A stretch of 64,000 nucleotides of DNA from Myxococcales bacterium (lineage in GTDB: Bacteria > Myxococcota_A > Polyangia > Fen-1088): contig JAGTJU010000001.1 of the NCBI GenBank assembly GCA_022184915.1, positions 310,001 to 374,000 on the forward strand. The letters run 5' to 3'. A program made the position numbers and the translations under genes. Every line of letters begins with the position of its first letter. The first letter of the stretch is position 1. The notes beneath the pieces were generated by a model, which searched no databases, had not been told where the DNA came from, and saw nothing but the letters and a program-made list of their open reading frames with translations. Below are positions 1 through 9,176 of the stretch, one piece after another.

Positions 1-2
1 CG

Positions 3-1820
3 GACGAAGGAGTGCCCCTCATTTGCACCGTGACTGGTAGCTGGGCTCCCAATCCCGAGGAAAACGAAGGAAACATGTGTCCCAACGTCTGCAACGCAGG
101 TCGCTGCACTGGGAATTGCAAGCCAGGCACTGCGGCATGTAACGGAGACGGTGCGCTCGTCGCGTGCGAGAACGATGGCCAACGTGGTACCCCTGTGAAG
201 TGCCCGGCCTCCCAATTCTGTCGTGAACAGGGTGTATCGGCGAGCTGCACGACTTGCCCGCCGACCCCGGCTGGCTGTACGGCGAGCGGCGCCAAGACCT
301 GTAACGGCCTCGGTGTCTTCGAATGCACTACCGACGGCAGGGGCTGCTTGGTTCTATCCGCAGCGCCTGTCGCCGACTGCTCGAGTGCCATGCGGCCGAC
401 TGGCAGCACGGCCACGTGTGAAGGCGGTAAATGCGGCTACCTTTGTGCGACCAATGATGCTTGCCCCCAACCGGGTGCTTGGTCTTGCTCAGGGAAGGAC
501 TACCGCGTCTGTAGCGATGCCATGTGTCCCGCATGGTCTGCGGCCAATTCGTGCCCGTCTCGTCAAGTCTGCAGCGAGAGCGCGAGAAAATGCGAATGTC
601 CTGCGCGACCGGCCCAATGCCCATCCGCCGGATCAGGGTATCGCTGTAACGGTGCCGCATCGGTCGAATGCGGCCAGGAAAACGGCTGCGTCTTTGAGAT
701 CGCGTCGACAGCATGCGCGAATGGCTGCAACGCCAGCAATGGACGGTGCTACCCGCAATGCAACCCCAACAGTTCGGAGCGTGTTTGCAGTGCGGACCGC
801 CTCGCGCAGGAGGTGTGTAACTCGGAAGGTCGTTGGCAGCGACAGGCCTGCCAAACGAGCGAGATCGGAGCGGTCGCAACCTGCTCGGGCGGGTCGTGCG
901 TTGTCGGGTGTGAATCCGCTGCGGGGTATCGCGCCTGCGCTGTGGGATGCTACAAGACGTGTCCGTCGTTCCGCGCGATCGAATTCGGCAGAAGAGACCC
1001 CTTCGAGGTTGGGATTAGCGGTGATGGCGAGGTTGTTGTCGGTCGGCTGAGTTCCAGTGACGAGCCAGAATCCGTTTTCCGATGGACGAACTCGGGTGGC
1101 GTTCAAGACCTGGGAACCGAGACGCTCCTCTGGGTGCCCGTAGACACGGACTTCGATGGTTCGGTTGTACAAGCCGGTTCCTTCGTTTGGCGAGCCGGGG
1201 TGGGTTTTAACTACGACGAAAGCATCAGGTACGGCACTGCCGTTTCGGATGATGGCCTTCGCCTTGTCGGTCACGAATCGGCCGACGGCTATTGGACGGA
1301 TTCAGTCACTCGCTGGGAATTGACCAATTTCCGTCCGCGCAACATCAGTGGCGACGGGGCCTATGCAATAGGTTCGAGTGGCGATACGGCCATCCGCATG
1401 CTCTTGTCAGTCAGCGGGTCGACGAATCCTGAGTTTCTCTGGCTGAACGGAAGCGCCGATTTCTCCAGCCAATTCGGTAACGTCATCTATGGCGAGAGCG
1501 ACGGCCCGAATGGTTCCCAGCCCGTGCGCTGGGCGGTGGATCAAGGCGTCGAAATACTAACTGATTGGGAACGGATATATTCAGTTGATGCCAACGGTGA
1601 GGTGATTGTGGGACTGGCCAAGAATGGAGTTCCCTCGGTTGGCAAGTACGGACAATCGCCGCTAGCCTTGCAGTCCCTTTTGACCGCAGCCGGGGTAGGT
1701 CTCGACGGGTACAGCATCACCAGTGTCGAGGGCATCTCAGCGGATGGCAGCATCGTCGCTGGGCTGGCAACAAAGCAGAGCAAGACGGCCGTGTTTCTGT
1801 CTAGATTGCCGAGACTCTGA
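3..1820 (+). CDS. Cys-rich, HAF-repeat extracellular protein (5' truncated)
   Basis: The reading frame is open to the left edge, so the true start and any signal peptide lie outside the window; an in-frame GTG at 12 is only an internal candidate. The first ~310 residues hold repeated cysteine-rich modules (patterns like CNGDG...C and TCNG..VFEC) typical of surface or secreted proteins of myxobacteria. From about residue 325 to the end the protein carries HAF-type repeats of the form SGDGEVVVG...RW, seen again as SDDGLRLVG, SGDGAYAIG, DANGEVIVG and SADGSIVAG. HAF repeats are known from probable extracellular proteins and probably form a beta-propeller (inference). Function is unknown. Third codon positions are visibly less GC-rich than in the rest of the window. 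It converges with the PEGA gene at 1990-2895. Confidence 0.8.
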   Translation, partial: DEGVPLICTVTGSWAPNPEENEGNMCPNVCNAGRCTGNCKPGTAACNGDGALVACENDGQRGTPVKCPASQFCREQGVSASCTTCPPTPAGCTASGAKTCNGLGVFECTTDGRGCLVLSAAPVADCSSAMRPTGSTATCEGGKCGYLCATNDACPQPGAWSCSGKDYRVCSDAMCPAWSAANSCPSRQVCSESARKCECPARPAQCPSAGSGYRCNGAASVECGQENGCVFEIASTACANGCNASNGRCYPQCNPNSSERVCSADRLAQEVCNSEGRWQRQACQTSEIGAVATCSGGSCVVGCESAAGYRACAVGCYKTCPSFRAIEFGRRDPFEVGISGDGEVVVGRLSSSDEPESVFRWTNSGGVQDLGTETLLWVPVDTDFDGSVVQAGSFVWRAGVGFNYDESIRYGTAVSDDGLRLVGHESADGYWTDSVTRWELTNFRPRNISGDGAYAIGSSGDTAIRMLLSVSGSTNPEFLWLNGSADFSSQFGNVIYGESDGPNGSQPVRWAVDQGVEILTDWERIYSVDANGEVIVGLAKNGVPSVGKYGQSPLALQSLLTAAGVGLDGYSITSVEGISADGSIVAGLATKQSKTAVFLSRLPRL

Positions 1821-1989
1821 ACTGCCGAGCTCTTCGACGCTCCAAGGGGCCGGGGCGTGTCGTAACATATATGCAGCATCAGCGTAACCATTCAATCCGA
1901 AGACGGCGTGCTCCCCAGAGGCATGCTGGGAAGTCAGAATCGCACTGTACAGTTGGGTGAAGCCACAAGAGCCCCTGCTCCGCGCCCCT

Positions 1990-2895
1990 TCACATCGAGC
2001 CCGGAAAGTCTTTGCCGCCATGGATAGGTGGAGCGCTTTCGGTCCCACCCGACAACAACAATCCGGCGACAACCCCGCCCACCACCACGGCACCTACGCC
2101 TGCCCACAGCCAGGGACTGGCAAACACGGAGCCTTTTTCATCCTGGGGGGCCGCGGTTGCTTGCAGCCCCGTCGAAGTCTCAGCCTTCTGAACCGAGGCC
2201 GCCGTCGCGTTGGTGGAGAGGTCCACCAACGGCTGCAGAGCAACGCCAACGCGCTGATACTGGCCACCCTTCAAGGTAAAGCTGCGCACCAAGGGCGCGA
2301 AACCCTCTTTGCTTGCCAGGATATCCGCAACGCCTTCGTTCACGGCGATGGCTTCCGCCAGGGGAAGTTCACCGTAAACCACGCCATTCACAGAAATCGA
2401 AGCCCCCTCGGGCTGCCCAGACACTTCAACCCGGGCGACGTGAGATTTGACCGTCTCCAACGCGTCGTGCAGAACCATTCGGTTCTTCTCCACCCAGGGG
2501 TTTTCACGGTTTTCCAAGGATTCCGAAAGGTGTCGTTCAGCATCAGCCCACCGACCAACCGCCTGTAGGCACAAACCAAGCTGCCCGGCCGTGCGCCCGT
2601 TCGGATCCAGTTCGTGGGCTTCCCGGAAGACAGGAACGGCTTGTAGATCCTTGCCAACAAGCCGCATTTCAACCCCCTTCTTGACGAGCACCTCTGAACG
2701 TTTTGCGTCGGCGGCAGACACCGGCCGGCTTGTTGTTCCTGCGGCTGCTTCGGCTCCGGCGATGCTTTGCACGGTACGCTCGCTCAGCCCGAACCGAAGC
2801 GCTGAGCTTCCCAAGAAGGCAACGATAAAGGCAACGATAAAGGTTGCGAGCTGCCGGAAACGGATGGAGGAGGTCATCTGGAGTTTCACCGTCAT
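1990..2895 (-). CDS. PEGA-domain protein with C-terminal membrane anchor
   Basis: The 301-residue protein has an N-terminal hydrophobic stretch (about residues 12-34), then a TPR-like region (about 65-140) with DPNGRTAGQLGLCLQAVGRW, then a PEGA domain (about 150-220) recognisable from VEVSGQPEGASISVNGVVYG. A second hydrophobic helix near the C-terminus (PWLWAGVGAVVVGGVVAGLL) precedes the ending IHGGKDFPGSM. PEGA domains are small beta-rich surface modules of unclear role, common in Myxococcota next to TPRs. No good ribosome-binding site separates the ATG at 2895 from the one at 2877. A truncated inverted copy of the C-terminal helix lies at 3009-3323. The molecular function is not known. Confidence 0.8.
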   Translation of the reverse strand: MTVKLQMTSSIRFRQLATFIVAFIVAFLGSSALRFGLSERTVQSIAGAEAAAGTTSRPVSAADAKRSEVLVKKGVEMRLVGKDLQAVPVFREAHELDPNGRTAGQLGLCLQAVGRWADAERHLSESLENRENPWVEKNRMVLHDALETVKSHVARVEVSGQPEGASISVNGVVYGELPLAEAIAVNEGVADILASKEGFAPLVRSFTLKGGQYQRVGVALQPLVDLSTNATAASVQKAETSTGLQATAAPQDEKGSVFASPWLWAGVGAVVVGGVVAGLLLSGGTESAPPIHGGKDFPGSM

Positions 2896-3008
2896 GAGGA
2901 CTAGACCTTGCGGCCTTTACTACCACGAAGATGCCGCCCTTGCGTCATCGTTTGGGACGCTTCGGGGCGCTTGTGAAGGCCCCTAAGGGGGGGACGAGTT
3001 GCGCTTAA

Positions 3009-3323
3009 GTCACTGGGTTCTGCGCTCGGGCTGCGCCGGCGCTGTCGGCCTCGGCTAGCGTGGCCTTGCCCGTGTTTGTCTCCGCGCGTTGGATGAGCAT
3101 CCACTCCAAGTCACCAGCGCTGGAAGCCGAATCCGAAGCACCGAGCGCCGTGGCCGCTGCAGACGCGCCGCCCCAGAAGGACTCACTCCTGGCGAGCCCC
3201 TGGCTTTGGGCTGGCGTGGGTGCCGTGATCATTGGCGGCGTCGCCGCGGCTCTCGTGCTGTCGAGTGGAGGCGAAACGCCCCTTCCGATCCACGGGGGCG
3301 CTGATTTCCCTGGTTCCCGATGA
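3009..3323 (+). pseudogene. Truncated paralogue of the PEGA/TPR protein (C-terminal remnant)
   Basis: The frame is open from the stop at 3006-3008 to a TGA at 3321-3323, with a GTG at 3060 as the only plausible start. Its second half, LLASPWLWAGVGAVIIGGV...IHGGADFPGSR, is clearly homologous to the C-terminus of the protein at 1990-2895 (FASPWLWAGVGAVVVGGV...IHGGKDFPGSM). The signal segment, TPR region and PEGA domain are absent. It faces the opposite way to the full-length copy, so the pair looks like an inverted duplication followed by loss of the 5' part. A short expressed membrane peptide cannot be excluded, but a remnant is more likely. Confidence 0.65.
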
Positions 3324-3443
3324 CTCCGTTCAGGCATTCCGCGCAGCTCCCGATGCGAAGTCTGACCCGAATGCCGCGGGCCCGACACTGGGGTCTCGTG
3401 CCTGCCTTCGGCGGCAAAACGACTCTAAAGGAGACATTCGAGA

Positions 3444-3990
3444 ATGAACTGCACAAAAGCTTGTACGGGCGTTGACCCTTTTCCCCCTGGCCGCTTTCGT
3501 GGCTGCCTGTGGCGGTGACGACGACAGTGGCTTTCAGACCAGCATCGACACCGGAAAATCCATCGACCAGCTCACGTCGTCAGAATCGGCGCAGCTGTGC
3601 AAGGACCTCACATCCTGGGGCGAAAAGGCCGCAAAAGGCCTCGAACCCAAGTTCTGCAAACTGGTGGGGGTGTTCGCGGAGTCGAAGGCGGAATGTGAGA
3701 AATCCGTCAAGGACTGCATCAACGCGCCCAGTGAGCCTGACGACGGCGGCATGTGCACGCCGCCCACCAACTGCGACGCCACCGTGGCAGAGGTGCAGAA
3801 GTGCCTCGAGGATTCCATCAAGGCCTTGGACGGTTACCTCGACGAGTTCCCGTCGTGCGCAGAGCTCGCCAGCGACTCGGTGATGGAGCCCGCCGACCCC
3901 GGCGAGCCCGCCTCGTGCAAAACCCTCGAACAGCGCTGTCCCGATTACGCCAAACTGCTTGACGATGACGACCTCGACACCGACGAGTGA
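3444..3990 (+). CDS. Small acidic Cys-containing lipoprotein; start disrupted by one base
   Basis: The body of the protein (frame starting near TTG 3472) has a lipoprotein signal with lipobox VAAC followed by GGDDD, then ~160 acidic residues with about ten cysteines, suggesting a disulfide-rich periplasmic or surface lipoprotein. The best start is ATG 3444 behind an AAAGGAGAC ribosome-binding site, but it is one base out of frame. Dropping one A from the AAAA run at 3455-3458 joins the two and gives MNCTKLVRALTLFPLAAFVAAC, a textbook signal. The alternative start at TTG 3472 has no ribosome-binding site and no basic n-region. The function is unknown, and I recognise no family. The break could be a sequencing error or a real mutation. 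Confidence 0.7.
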
Positions 3991-4014
3991 GTCGCGCGTT
4001 TCGGCGCCGGCCCC

Positions 4015-4971
4015 TCACCGGGCCAGAAGGTCGCGGGCGCGTTCTTGAACGGCCACCCCACCCCTGCGGGAGACCGTTTCGAGCAGTTTCCGATCGGTGC
4101 CCTCGGCGCTGCGGGCCAAACACCCCAATAGCTCCACGCTGTCCTCGACAGCCGCCGGTTCCAGGGCAAAGTGCCGGGCCGCCTGAAGCAAGGCCCCCTC
4201 GGGGGCGGCGGATTCGCCGTCCCCGCAGAGGCGCGCGGCTGCGGCCGATTGCACCTCGGGCGCCTCATCGTCCAGCCGCGCCACCCAGCCGGCACGCGAT
4301 GAGGGGGTGGCGGGCAGGACCAACACGGCCGCGCGTCGGATCTCGGGCAGGCGGTCCACCAGCAGGTCCTCGGCGGGGGCAGGGCACACGGGCGCGCTGC
4401 GGGCCAAGGCCTGAAGGGCCGCCAACCTGACCTCCAGGGGGCGTTCGGGGGCTCCCGCCACGAAGGCGAGGGCGCTGCACACGGACGCCAGGCTGCGCGG
4501 GGGCACCTCCCAGCTCTCGAGGCTGTCGGGCTCGTGCTGATCGAGCAGCACGCCCAAGGTGTCGATGGCACGGCCGGCCCTGGCTTGCGCGGCCGGATGC
4601 GAAGACACGATCAAGCGGGCGACGTCGGGCAGCCACGCCACGGCACCGATCATCGCGGGCAACACCGTGAGGGCGGTCAAGGTGGCGTCGGCGGCTTGCG
4701 AGGCAGCACTCTCACTGGACGTGAAGGCCTGCTGCCACAGGCGCGCCGGCAGCAACATGGCCAGCCGCTGCGCCTCCCCCACGTTCCCGCGTGCGAGCTC
4801 GGCCTGCACACGCGCCCAGGACCCCACAAGGCGCCCAGTGAGCGGGTCGGTGAGGGCGGGAGCTGGCCGGGGCTCTGACGGGCTTCTTTCGGTGGGAAGC
4901 TCGGCGGCCGGCGATGACCGGGCGACGAGGCACGCCGCCAAAGACAGCGCCAGCGATATCGAGACTTTCAT
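4015..4971 (-). CDS. Exported HEAT-like repeat protein of unknown function
   Basis: The start chosen is the ATG at 4971, which gives MKVSISLALSLAACLVARSSPAAE, a signal peptide with a possible lipobox LAAC. The frame is open upstream to 5091 but that extension is Arg/Pro-rich and runs through a strong hairpin, so it is rejected. The ~318-residue product is alanine/leucine-rich and almost wholly helical in appearance, with repeated units such as EVRLAALQALARSAP, EIRRAAVLVLPATP and EVQSAAAARLCGDG that resemble HEAT or Armadillo repeats. Such proteins usually act as binding scaffolds; no catalytic motif is visible. It follows leuB on the same strand after a gap of about 120 bases containing a hairpin, so it may be transcribed separately. 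Confidence 0.7.
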   Translation of the reverse strand: MKVSISLALSLAACLVARSSPAAELPTERSPSEPRPAPALTDPLTGRLVGSWARVQAELARGNVGEAQRLAMLLPARLWQQAFTSSESAASQAADATLTALTVLPAMIGAVAWLPDVARLIVSSHPAAQARAGRAIDTLGVLLDQHEPDSLESWEVPPRSLASVCSALAFVAGAPERPLEVRLAALQALARSAPVCPAPAEDLLVDRLPEIRRAAVLVLPATPSSRAGWVARLDDEAPEVQSAAAARLCGDGESAAPEGALLQAARHFALEPAAVEDSVELLGCLARSAEGTDRKLLETVSRRGGVAVQERARDLLAR

Positions 4972-5048
4972 ACGAAACCGGAGCGCCATGAGCGGATGAA
5001 CGACCGGCCTAGTGTAACGCCCTCCGCGGCTCCGCGCAGTGCGGTTCA

Positions 5049-5079
5049 CGGGCGCCTCCCGAGAAAACGGGGGCGCCCG
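5049..5079 (-). terminator. Strong GC hairpin between leuB and the HEAT-like gene
   Basis: Positions 5049-5061 pair with 5068-5079 (CGGGCGCC...GGCGCCCG outer arm, CCCG/CGGG inner arm, one unpaired T) around the loop AGAAAA. The stem has about 12 pairs. It sits just after the leuB stop on the minus strand. No clear U-tract follows in that direction, so termination is an inference; it could also attenuate transcription or stabilise the leuB 3' end. Confidence 0.45.
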
Positions 5080-5090
5080 CGTTTTCGGCA

Positions 5091-6149
5091 CTAGCGCAAG
5101 CGATCGACCACGGCCTGGCCTGCGGTGCGGGTGTCGCTGGCCTTGTCCTTCGTGGTGAGGTCGGCGGTGAGCACACCTGCGCTCACGGCTTCGTACACCG
5201 CGGCTTCCACGGCCGCCGCCTCGGCTTCGAGCCCCAGCGAATGGCGCAGCAACATGGCCACGCTCAGGATGGTTGCGTAGGGGTTGGCCACGCCCTTGCC
5301 GGCGATGTCAGGGGCGCTGCCATGGATGGGCTCGTAAAGCCCCCGCTTGCCCTCGCCGAGCGACGCCGAAGGCAAAAGCCCCATCGAGCCCGCCAGCATC
5401 GAGGCCTCGTCGGTCAAGATGTCTCCGAACATGTTCTCGGTGACGATCACGTCGAAGTCGGCGGGGCGGCGGATGAGGAACATCGCGCAGGCGTCCACCA
5501 GGATGTGCTCGAGCTTGATCTCGGGGAACTCGTCCTTGATGACCCGCTCGGTGACCTGGCGCCACAGCCGCGAGGTCTCGAGCACGTTGGCCTTGTCGAC
5601 GGAGGTCAGCTTCTTGCGCCGACCCATCGCGAACTGTGCCGCCGCGCGCACGATGCGCTCGACTTCCGCCACAGTGTATTCACAGACGTCGATGGCCCGC
5701 GTCTCTTCCCGCTTCTTTTCGCCGAAATAAATGCCGCCCGTGAGCTCGCGGACCACGAGCATGTCCACGCCTTCGAGCAATGCCGGCCGCAGGGGCGAGG
5801 CGTCGACCAGCTGCGGGTGAATCCGCACCGGGCGCAGGTTGGCGAACAAACCCAGCGCCTTGCGAATACCGAGCAAGCCCTGTTCGGGGCGCACCTTGGC
5901 CTTTGGATCGTCCCACTTCGGGCCCCCCACGGCACCCAGCAACACGGCGTCGGCGGACTTGCAGGTGGCGATCGTGGCTTCGGGCAAAGCCGTGCCGGTT
6001 TGATCGATGGCGATGCCCCCGATGAGGCCTTCCTGGAAGCTGAACTCGTGACCGAAACGGTTCGCCACGGCCTGAAGCACCTTCAGGGCTTCAGCCACGA
6101 CCTCGGGACCGATGCCGTCGCCTGGAAGGACTGCGATTTTTGCTTTCAT
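5091..6149 (-). CDS. leuB: 3-isopropylmalate dehydrogenase
   Basis: LeuB oxidatively decarboxylates 3-isopropylmalate to 2-oxoisocaproate with NAD+ in leucine biosynthesis, in the cytoplasm. The 352-residue product has the usual family length. It starts [18 protein letters not shown] and shows substrate-binding arginines in [12 protein letters not shown] and [11 protein letters not shown], the [11 protein letters not shown] segment, the metal-binding region with [13 protein letters not shown], and the NAD-binding [10 protein letters not shown]...NPYATILS region. The start is the ATG at 6147-6149; the frame continues upstream but without family similarity. No leuCD or leuA is present next to it in this window. 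It is divergent from the histidine kinase at 6375 across ~225 bases that must hold both promoters. Confidence 0.97.
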   Translation of the reverse strand: MKAKIAVLPGDGIGPEVVAEALKVLQAVANRFGHEFSFQEGLIGGIAIDQTGTALPEATIATCKSADAVLLGAVGGPKWDDPKAKVRPEQGLLGIRKALGLFANLRPVRIHPQLVDASPLRPALLEGVDMLVVRELTGGIYFGEKKREETRAIDVCEYTVAEVERIVRAAAQFAMGRRKKLTSVDKANVLETSRLWRQVTERVIKDEFPEIKLEHILVDACAMFLIRRPADFDVIVTENMFGDILTDEASMLAGSMGLLPSASLGEGKRGLYEPIHGSAPDIAGKGVANPYATILSVAMLLRHSLGLEAEAAAVEAAVYEAVSAGVLTADLTTKDKASDTRTAGQAVVDRLR

Positions 6150-6374
6150 GTGCGTTTCCTGAGACTTGCGTGATGGGGTGGCCGGCGCGCCGGCGTTGGC
6201 CCTGGGGGCCCGGCACGGGCCGGGGGCCGGCCGGGGCGGCAGAACAGTCTCTACACTCGCGGGCCGAGTCAAGGGAAAAACCCGCGAGTCCTGGCTTGAA
6301 ACGACCCCAAAGCGCGGTGCAGACTTGTCGAACGCTCCGCCCGCGCGGGGCGGCGGCAACCGGGGACGGTGACG

Positions 6375-7676
6375 ATGGACAGGGACCTCGAGGCGGTTCG
6401 GGCCGAGCTCGAAGCGCTGCGGCGCGAGCGGGACGATCTGCGCATGCAGCTGGTCATGGCCCGGGAGACCCTGCGGGAAGAGCGCGACAACCAGCGTGCC
6501 CTGGTGAACGCCCTGCCGCTTTATGTCTTTAGAAAAGACCGGGAAGGTCGCCACATCGACGTGAGCGAGAGCCTTGCCCGCAAGCTGGGGATGAGCGCCG
6601 CCGCCATCGAGGGGCGTCTCGATGCCGAACTGTCGCCGGGGCCGCTGGCAGACAAGTACCGCCGCGATGACCTGCGGGTGATGCGCACCGGCGGGACGCT
6701 AAGTGACATCGAGGAGCATAACCCCAAGGACGGTGAGCCCACGTTCGTTCAGGTCCACAAGATGCCGCTGCGCAACGCGCGGGGTGAGGTCATCGGCGTG
6801 CAGGGCTTCTTCTCCGACGTGACGGCGCTCAAGCGCGTGGAGCTGGCCCTTTCGCGGCGCACGCATGAACTGGAGACCGCGCTCGCGGCGTTGAAAGCGA
6901 ACCACGAACACCTCGTGGTCACCGAACGTATGGCCAGCCTGGGAAGACTGACCGCGGGGATCGCGCACGAGATGAACACGCCCCTGGCGGCGGTGCGGGC
7001 AGCCCTGGCCGAGCTCAAAGCGCTGGTCGAGGAGTACGGCCGTTCAATCGGGGACGCCGAGGTCACGATCACGGACCACCACGAGATCGAAAAGGAGATG
7101 AGCCATTGTGTTCGCCTCGCGGAGGCCGCCGCAGCCCGGGCGGCCAGCTTCGTGACGGGGGTCAAGCTGCAGACCCGAGATCTCGGGGCACGTACGCCCA
7201 TCGAGTTCGATGCCGTGGAGTCGGTGCGTGGGGCGCTGTCCCTCGTGGCCTACATGGTTCGCCAGGCCGGTGCGCGGTTGGTCTTTACCCCCGAAGAGCC
7301 CGTGATGATGCTTTTGGGAGATCCCGCCCGTTTGGCCCAGGTGGTGACCAACCTCGTCACCAACGCGGCTGACGCCTGCCGGGAGACGCGCGACGCGCAG
7401 ATCCACGTCGAGTTGGGGCACCAGCCTACGCGCACCTTGGAGTTGCGTGTGCGTGATACGGGGTGCGGTATGTCGGAGGAAGTACAGGCACGCATGTTCG
7501 AGCCCATGTTCAGCACGAAGGCACTTGGCCGTGGCACTGGATTGGGGCTTCCCATCGTGAGAGACATCGTGAAGGCTGACTTCGGGGGAGAGATCACGGT
7601 GCAAAGCAAGCCCAAAGAGGGAACCACGTTCGTTGTCTCGTTGCCGGGGCGAAGGGGCATGCCACATGGCGCGTAA
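6375..7676 (+). CDS. PAS-domain sensor histidine kinase
   Basis: The 433-residue protein begins with a short coiled coil ([18 protein letters not shown]), then a PAS domain (about residues 38-160, with [14 protein letters not shown] and a PAC-like [14 protein letters not shown]), a second coiled coil, the H-box [20 protein letters not shown] with the phospho-acceptor His near residue 198, and an HATPase domain with NLVTNAADA (N box), DTGCGM (G1) and GTGLGLPIV (G2). There is no transmembrane segment, so it is a cytoplasmic sensor. The start is ATG 6375; GTG 6369 is also possible. Its last 11 bases overlap the REC-GGDEF gene, so the two are almost certainly co-translated partners. Confidence 0.93.
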   Translation: MDRDLEAVRAELEALRRERDDLRMQLVMARETLREERDNQRALVNALPLYVFRKDREGRHIDVSESLARKLGMSAAAIEGRLDAELSPGPLADKYRRDDLRVMRTGGTLSDIEEHNPKDGEPTFVQVHKMPLRNARGEVIGVQGFFSDVTALKRVELALSRRTHELETALAALKANHEHLVVTERMASLGRLTAGIAHEMNTPLAAVRAALAELKALVEEYGRSIGDAEVTITDHHEIEKEMSHCVRLAEAAAARAASFVTGVKLQTRDLGARTPIEFDAVESVRGALSLVAYMVRQAGARLVFTPEEPVMMLLGDPARLAQVVTNLVTNAADACRETRDAQIHVELGHQPTRTLELRVRDTGCGMSEEVQARMFEPMFSTKALGRGTGLGLPIVRDIVKADFGGEITVQSKPKEGTTFVVSLPGRRGMPHGA

Positions 7677-9168
7677 GTCCAGCGTACGTCCTTCCACGGG
7701 ACGAAAGATCTTGCTCGTCGACGACGATCTCGACTACTTGCAGGCCACGACGCTGGTGCTCGAGCGCGAGGGGCACACCGTGCTCACCGCGCAGGACGGC
7801 AAGAGCGCTCTCGGCATCTTGCGGCAGGGCGGTGTGGATCTTTGTCTTCTCGACTACGTGATGCCGGACATGACGGGAGACCAGGTGGTCGAGGCGCTGC
7901 GCGTCCAGGATCCGCTGGTCCAGGTGATCTTGCAGACCGGGTACGCCAATGAGCAGCCGCCACGCGATCTGCTGCGCCGGCTCGACATCCAGGGCTACTT
8001 CGACAAGAGCGAAGGTCCAGAAAAGCTGCTGCTCTGGACCGACGTGGGGCTCAAGGCCGCCCTGGCCGTGCGCACGCTGAACCGCGGACGCCAGGGCCTG
8101 CAGCACATCCTCGACGTCACGCCCGAGCTTCACCGCATCCAGCCCCTCGAACAGCTGCTCAAGGGCGTTCTCTTGCAGCTCTCGGGGTTCATGGGTGCCG
8201 GCGATTCCTTTGTGGCCGTGTTGCCCGAAGCACGACAAGCGTGCAGCCCGCAGGGCTTCTTGGCGCTCCTCGAGGAGGACCTGGGCCTCGTCATCAAGGC
8301 CAGCACCGGGACCTTCGAGACCAAGAGCACGCTCGATGAATGTCTGTCCCCCGAAGAGATGGACCTCGTCAGACGGGCGCTTCGTGAGGGGCAGATGTCG
8401 CGCGATCACACATGCACCGTGCTTCCCTTGCGGGTGGGGGAGACGCTGGTGGGTGTGGTGTTCGTGAACCAGCTCGGCACCGATGCGCGTGACGAAGAGC
8501 TCTTGATCGTGTTCGCCAATCAAGCGGCCGTGGCGATCCAGAACGCACAGCTTTACGAGATGGCCACGATGGACCCCATGACCGGCGTCTACGTGCGCCG
8601 GTTCTTCGAGCAGTGGTTGGCGCGCGAGCTGCGCAACGCCTTTCGCCGCGTGGCCCCACTGACCTTGCTGCTGCTCGATTTGGATCGCTTCAAGGTCATC
8701 AACGATACCGCCGGTCACCCCGTGGGCGATCAGGCGCTGGTCGCCACGGGCGAAGCTTTGCGGCAAGCGGTGCGCGCGGGGGACGTGGTGGGGCGTCTGG
8801 GCGGCGACGAGTTCGCGATCGTGCTACCCAACACCGATACCGAAGGCGCAAGAGCCGTGGGCGAGCGTGCCGTGGAGCTGCTTCGCGCCCAACACGTGAT
8901 GGCCGAGGGCAAGTGCCTGGCGCTGGCCGGGAGCGTGGGCTTGGTGGAACTGCTGCCGCACGCCTTCGCGCCCGACGCCGTGCCTCGACCGCTCGACCGG
9001 CGCTACTTCGACGACATCATCAAGCAGCTGGTCACGTGTGCCGACGAGGCGCTTTATCGGGCCAAGCGTGCGGGCGGCGGTCGGGTGGAGCAAGCGACGC
9101 CGCTCGCCTGGGCACCTTTGCCCCAAGGGGACGGAAACCACGCGCTCTTGGCGCGCCAAAGCTCGTGA
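7666..9168 (+). CDS. Response regulator diguanylate cyclase (REC-GAF-like-GGDEF)
   Basis: This protein makes cyclic di-GMP under control of phosphorylation, probably by the kinase encoded just upstream. It has a REC domain (residues ~14-130, phospho-acceptor Asp ~63 in CLLDYVMPDMTG), a middle region (~145-300) that looks GAF-like (LPLRVGETLVGVVFVNQL, FANQAAVAIQNAQLYE), and a GGDEF domain (~310-480) with the active-site motif GGDEF at about 379-383. An RAGD inhibitory I-site lies five residues before it, so product feedback is expected. The domain contains an atypical ~25-residue insert near AFAPDAVPRPLDRRY. The start is ATG 7666, inside the end of the kinase gene. It converges with nadE eight bases later. 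Confidence 0.93.
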   Translation: MARKSSVRPSTGRKILLVDDDLDYLQATTLVLEREGHTVLTAQDGKSALGILRQGGVDLCLLDYVMPDMTGDQVVEALRVQDPLVQVILQTGYANEQPPRDLLRRLDIQGYFDKSEGPEKLLLWTDVGLKAALAVRTLNRGRQGLQHILDVTPELHRIQPLEQLLKGVLLQLSGFMGAGDSFVAVLPEARQACSPQGFLALLEEDLGLVIKASTGTFETKSTLDECLSPEEMDLVRRALREGQMSRDHTCTVLPLRVGETLVGVVFVNQLGTDARDEELLIVFANQAAVAIQNAQLYEMATMDPMTGVYVRRFFEQWLARELRNAFRRVAPLTLLLLDLDRFKVINDTAGHPVGDQALVATGEALRQAVRAGDVVGRLGGDEFAIVLPNTDTEGARAVGERAVELLRAQHVMAEGKCLALAGSVGLVELLPHAFAPDAVPRPLDRRYFDDIIKQLVTCADEALYRAKRAGGGRVEQATPLAWAPLPQGDGNHALLARQSS

Positions 9169-9176
9169 TAGGGCAA

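Noticed and set aside
4972-5091. N-terminal extension of the HEAT-like protein to 5091
   Set aside because: It is Arg/Pro-rich, runs through a strong hairpin and precedes a clear signal peptide at ATG 4971.
5241-6173. 310-codon open frame antisense to leuB
   Set aside because: Shadow of the clearly recognisable leuB gene.
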